Assembly (NCBI GenBank): GCA_961205875.1 | Contig: OY540819.1 | Coordinates: 7,008,501 to 7,072,500, forward strand | From: Sialis fuliginosa | Taxonomy: Eukaryota > Arthropoda > Insecta > Megaloptera > Sialidae | Length of the DNA: 64,000 nt | Direction: 5' to 3' | Shown: positions 59,516-64,000 of the stretch, in pieces | Layout: the number at the start of each line of letters is the position of its first letter | Numbering within the stretch: position 1 is the first letter of the stretch | Made by a program: the position numbers and the translations under genes | Notes under the pieces: model-generated | What the model saw: the letters and a program-made list of their open reading frames with translations, nothing else | Database searches by the model: none | What the model was told of the DNA's origin: nothing

Positions 59516-60217
59516 AGGAATACTATACATTTGAGTTTTAAATTTTTTTCTTGACATTTTTATATAGATAATTTTATTAGGAAGCATTAATGTTAAATAT
59601 TATTGAATACAAGCCTGTCGTAAATCAATTATCTTTTAACCTATATTAATTCTACGGTCTTAGATTTTCTAACTGAAAGGTTGAAACAAACACTGACAAA
59701 AATTATCGAAATTCAGTATTTCTTGTAAATTTATGTATAATTTGAAAATGAAAAATTTGGAAATATGCCAAAAAATATGAAAAAAATAAAATAAAACAAT
59801 CTGATACAATTTTTTCGTTTTCCGTACTATACTAGGGCATTTTCAAGTTCTAAAACTATACACTTTTAAACCACATAAAAAAAAGTATCAATTTTTTTAA
59901 TTACAGTTACAGATATAATTCTTAACTTTTTAAGCATATCATTATCAAATTACAGAGAAATATTCTTTGATCTCAAATTTTAATTTAAGCTAAAAGGATA
60001 ATGTAGACACACATTACAAATACCTCCGGTTTATTAGTATAAATGACAATTTTAATTAAAATTCCGCACAAACAATATATCGGCTCTTTGATATTTTTGT
60101 AATTATTTAACATTTATTTAGATCAAAGCTTTAAAAAGCGATGTTCTTCTAAGAGTTCTAAATCTTTAATAAGTATAATTCTAGAGGAATGTGGGGTAAG
60201 TTGACGATGTTATAGAA

Positions 60218-60290
60218 AAAAAAATTATCCGAACTATATACATAATTAATAATTAAATATATATATAGTCCGGATAATATTTTTTGTTTT
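60218..60290. repeat. Inverted repeat around an AT centre
   Basis: AAATTATCCGAACTATATA is matched inverted by TATATAGTCCGGATAATA with one extra base. Just upstream is GTGGGGTAAGTTGAC, similar to the end of the element at 56111, so this may be debris of that type. Confidence 0.6.
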
Positions 60291-61202
60291 TTTTTTCTCG
60301 GTCCCCCAGCTTTGGATCAAAAGTTAATTGTCCCAAAATTTCAGATTCGTAGATCAAACCTGTGAACGACGCAAACCGAGTCTTTTTCCCATTTGATTAG
60401 TAGTTAAGTTGACGAACTATTTGAGGCAAAAAAAAAAATAAAAAATAAAATACATACATAAAATTTTCTACAATCTCGAAGTATTGCCTATACATTCTTT
60501 GTAGCACAGAAGCGAGTTTGGAACGATATATACCAAGAGTAGTCTTATCTCGGCGTGCAACTTTATTGAAAATCACTTTTATAAGGAAAATTGTCAACCC
60601 GTTATTTATCTTACCCCTCTTTCCCTCATATGAATATGTTCTTTCCAATGTTATAATTAAAATTTAAAATGGTATGAGTGTAATTATTAGTTAGTTGTAT
60701 GAAATGTAGCGATGTTGTTAGTGTGTTATTAAGTTTTTTCAGGCGTTTAATATTACTATAATTATTATGATTTCTTAATAGAAGTGTTGAATTATCCACA
60801 TTATACAGGTTCTTGTAAATGCTAAAATTAAAACTTACTAATATGAAAGTTTTATCAGTAGGTAGTTACTTATAGTGAATGTATATAGATGTCGTTAGTG
60901 TGTTCTTAATTAAAGTAAGCTTGTTAGAATATTTTGCTTTTATACAAACCATAAAAGTAGCAACCACAATGGGATAACATTCGTACCTAGAACAAAGAAA
61001 CTTTTGTTACAAAAGGATATTGTTAGATTTATTTCTACATTCAGTTAAATCAAAAGTATCTATCTAGAATTCAATCGAACTGTTCAGAAACCAATGCGAT
61101 TAACTCAGTTTTTTTTATTCGTTATACCACAATAATTGGTTTGTGAGTTAGATTCTTTCCAAACGTATCTATTTTTATTTCAAACTAACAATAAGATAAC
61201 AA

Positions 61203-61240
61203 ATAACCCGGCGTTGCCTGAGTGAATTCGGAAAATCCCC
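61203..61240 (+). repeat. 'AACCCGGCGTTGCCTGAGTG' repeat core
   Basis: AACCCGGCGTTGCCTGAGTG followed by a short tail resembles the start of insect dispersed repeats such as 24493, but the rest is too decayed to place. Confidence 0.35.
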
Positions 61241-62632
61241 AAATCAATTTTATTCGTTGACATATTTATTACCTTGTAACGATTATTATATCTTCGTAAC
61301 TAAAGGTTTTTCGTATATATATATAGAGTAAAGAGGAACTTATTTTTTTACTGTTTTATATTGTACATATATACATACTTCGTTTAATTAATTATCTTTT
61401 GTATACCTTAAATTATTTTGTCAATGTCCGTAGCTATGTAGAAAGCAATGAATTTTTTTAAAGTCAAAACTTAAATACATGTTTTTTACAAGACACTTTT
61501 GTTGCTGCCTTTTTTGTAGAACAAATTAAATGCTACATTTCTCTTTATGTCCCAAGTTGAATATACTTTATGTATACGGCGACTACGAGAAATATAAATA
61601 TATATACATATGTCATCGATACATATAGAGAAAATATACTTGTTTTATTATAATTATATATTTTGATAAATTCATCACGTAATTCATAATATATTTTATG
61701 ATATAAGTATTAAAAAGTAGTTTAGGCATATATTCGATATATGTATATTGGCATATAATATATTCTTTGGTATATTACATTTAAAGGGAGTTGAATCTCT
61801 CGATAGTAACATGTATTTGCGATTATTATATATGATCTAGGAATAATATGTTTCCGTATTCTGACCTACATTCAGAAAAAACATTATAAAATAATATTGA
61901 ATCAACAATCAAAAAAAAAATATGTTTTAAATTTATTCACTAACAAATGAATTCAACTTTTTAATTTAATTAGTCAAAGAAAATTTATTTTAAAATTTAT
62001 CCTAGGAAAAACAGCAAATTTAATTAATTAGCTTAATTACTTAGGCGTTATTATGTACACATCTCTGCAGATGTGTTTTTAGTAACACAAAATTAACATT
62101 TAAAAATCTGAACTAACTTTAATTTAATTTTCCGTATTTATTCATATAAAATATATATATTCGCTGTAATTTTGCAGGTATTTTAAATAAAAAAATCGCA
62201 TCATTTCTATGTAGATTTACAGACATTAAACTAAATTTTACAGCAACTTCCGTTTTTAGATATCGTAAAATATTTGATATCGAACCGTATAAAAGTTATC
62301 GGAATTTTTGCCAACAAAAAACAAATGCAAATATTTATTAGGTATTCAGGCCCGTGCTACAAATTACTATACAAATATAGAATCGCCATTTGTCACGAAA
62401 TACATATATCGCGGGATAAATAATTGGTATTTAGCCACTGGGTTGGCATTTAGAATGTTATTAATTCAGTATAGTCGGTCAATACTGATATGACACTATT
62501 CCGATACAGGCTGAAGCAAATGTCAAATGTACTTCGGTTCAGGTGCATACAAAGTATTAATGAATAGGGTTCAGGCTTCAGCGGCGGTTCATGATTGCTT
62601 CTTTACTTGTGAATATTAGCGTGTACAATGTA

Positions 62633-63022
62633 CAGTCACCTGCATTAATGGTCTTGCAGTTTGTATTCATTTTCGTTTATCACAAACTTAGTAGGCTCCT
62701 CCCATTTGATTATTATAATATTTAAAGCATTTCCCCATATATCAAACAAAGAAAGATATTTTGAAATTCATTTGCTAGATAAAGAACTACTCTTCGTTTA
62801 TAGTACTCATATATATATTTGTGCAATTAAATTATTATGTAATCTATTGAAAATTGTGTACGTAAATTTTGTGGCAATAAATATTTGATATTCCGAATTT
62901 TAGTATTTAAATATATACAAACTTGATAGAAAAAGATAACCGATGATGTTTGTCTTTAAATTTGGAATCTGTTGTAAGCGATTCTAGCCTTTAGGGTGCC
63001 AGACGAGTTCTGCAGGCGACTG
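62633..63022 (+). mobile_element. 'CAGTCRCCTGCA' Tc1-like MITE, copy 2 (390 bp)
   Basis: TA outside both ends. The left end is CAGTCACCTGCATTAATGGT; the right end reversed is CAGTCGCCTGCAGAACTCGT. It matches 53438-53908 in inverse orientation along its length. Confidence 0.8.
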
Positions 63023-63354
63023 TACATACAAGAATTTATTTGTACAATTATCAATGTAACTATCAAAATGTTTTAATAAAAGTTTTAATTTATCATACCA
63101 ATTGTTGTTTTTTTTTTGTTTGAGACTATACAATGTTATGACGTCATTAAAACTTTTGTTGTTATCGTAGTTAAAGACTCAATAAATTATTCTTAACTAT
63201 TTAAATAATTATTATTAAATTTAAAAAAATCTTTATTATAATATTCTTACAGTACTAAAACAATCCAAATTATTATATCTAACGTAATTTTGAATACCTG
63301 CAAAAAAAATGAATATTACCATAGAAAATTATTATTTTCGGTAGTAGTTATTAA

Positions 63355-64000
63355 GGGGGGAACCCGGTTTATGAGGTCGAAATTTTGCTGTTTTTCATGA
63401 TTTTTTTTAACCAGGAAGGAATAATCACAAATTGTTTAAACTTGGAGGATATTTTATTTATGTTTTCAAGTACACTTTAAAATTTTTTCAAACGATTTCC
63501 GCCGGAAATAGTGGAGTTACCGCGTGCAGTCCATGGGCGATTGCCATTTTGCGTCGCAATTTTTATCTGTAATCATCAGGATTTTTGATCAAACAAATTG
63601 AAAATTGCATGTTTTTGAGGTGTTTGAACACAATGTCATGTTTTTATACTATATTTTTTCATCTTTCTTGCATAAAAAAATATATATTTAATAACAATAT
63701 AATCCCCGAATTTGGTTCATGTTACGTGGAATTGAATAAAGAATATCTACACCAAATTTCAGAACGATTGATCAATAACTTTTTGAGCTAGAATGTACGC
63801 TAGTCGAAAAAAAGTCGTTTCGAGAAAAACGCGTTTGAAATAAAATGTAGCGAAAACGTTATAATTACCGTGCGCTTCTTCACAGAACCGACGGGCGGTC
63901 ACTTAAGTGCTCATTGCATTCGAACTAATGGGAATTTTGCTTTGAAATTTTGACCACATATTCTTGAATAGTTATACTAACGATTCATGCAATAAAAAAA
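63355..64000 (+). mobile_element. TTAA-type element, left part, cut by window edge
   Basis: TTAA at 63351-63354 followed by GGGGGGAACCCGGTTTATGA and a long non-coding interior ending at the window edge. The layout resembles the other TTAA elements (21026, 30906), but the right end is not in the window. The frame at 63585-63791 lies inside it and is not recognised. Confidence 0.5.

Larger units (their letters stand above)
58622..62632. other. Long AT-rich unassigned stretch
   Basis: Contains small repeats listed separately. Positions 59160-59340 are repeat-free with GATA, TAAACAA and TAATTA-like motifs but nothing decisive. Positions 62470-62600 are less AT-rich (ATACAGGCTGAAGC, GGGTTCAGGCTTCAGCGGCG). 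The frames at 60397-60648 and 62308-62493 are unrecognised. Confidence 0.5.

Noticed and set aside
62661..62888. Similar ORFs here and at 53713-53919 suggesting a gene family
   Set aside because: The similarity is at DNA level across the whole MITE, including non-coding ends, so it is a repeat.
1..64000. tRNA or rRNA genes
   Set aside because: I searched by eye for B-box-like GGTTCGANTCC and for conserved rRNA cores on both strands and found none.

Overview
This window looks like a piece of an AT-rich arthropod genome, most likely an insect. The sequence is dominated by A/T runs. It carries short CCTAA runs of the insect telomere type, GTCY/GACA microsatellites inside dispersed elements, and interspersed repeats of kinds common in insects. 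I see no bacterial-style operons, no rRNA or tRNA genes, no CRISPR array, and no intact protein-coding gene. All ATG-started frames are short (111 codons at most), and many are translations of repeats. The species cannot be named from this sequence.

Layout. 1-6.6 kb: a GTCY-microsatellite element (1244-2065), then a decayed 'GGGTAAAATGCGG' element holding a near-perfect 576-bp foldback (3814-4389) and a second hairpin element (4551-4756). 6.6-8.7 kb: a four-unit ~286-bp tandem array, a decayed THAP zinc-finger exon (7951-8163), and a small Tc1/mariner-like MITE. 11.3-17.0 kb: a 5.8-kb block bounded by inverted CCCGGG ends with AT-rich tandem arrays just inside them; several MITEs sit in its interior. 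18-24.8 kb: two more GTCY-element copies, a TTAA-flanked element (21026-21918), and further MITEs. 25.7-32.2 kb: an 877-bp giant foldback, a PIF/Harbinger-like MITE nested in a Tc1/mariner-like MITE, a TTAA element (30906-31681), and a small foldback. 32-48 kb: mostly unassigned AT-rich DNA with scattered MITEs, including a hAT-like element with a perfect 8-bp target duplication (39815-40301). 48.3-50.3 kb: a three-level nest in which one MITE has inserted into another copy of itself inside a GTCY element. 50-64 kb: unassigned DNA, two inverted copies of a Tc1-like element, a TA/TATA-flanked element, a hAT-like element, a TAA-flanked MITE, and the left end of a further TTAA element cut by the window edge.

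Function. The window is probably intergenic or intronic. Several short segments look like exons (splice-like borders plus an open frame): 9527-9669 on the minus strand, and 10960-10995, 19207-19248, 24990-25103, 34835-34883, 52168-52200 and 55480-55533 on the plus strand. The 52168 and 55480 segments are compatible in phase 0. Chance alone could produce several of these in 64 kb of AT-rich DNA, so they are leads, not gene calls. The best-supported coding signal is the THAP relic, which is broken.
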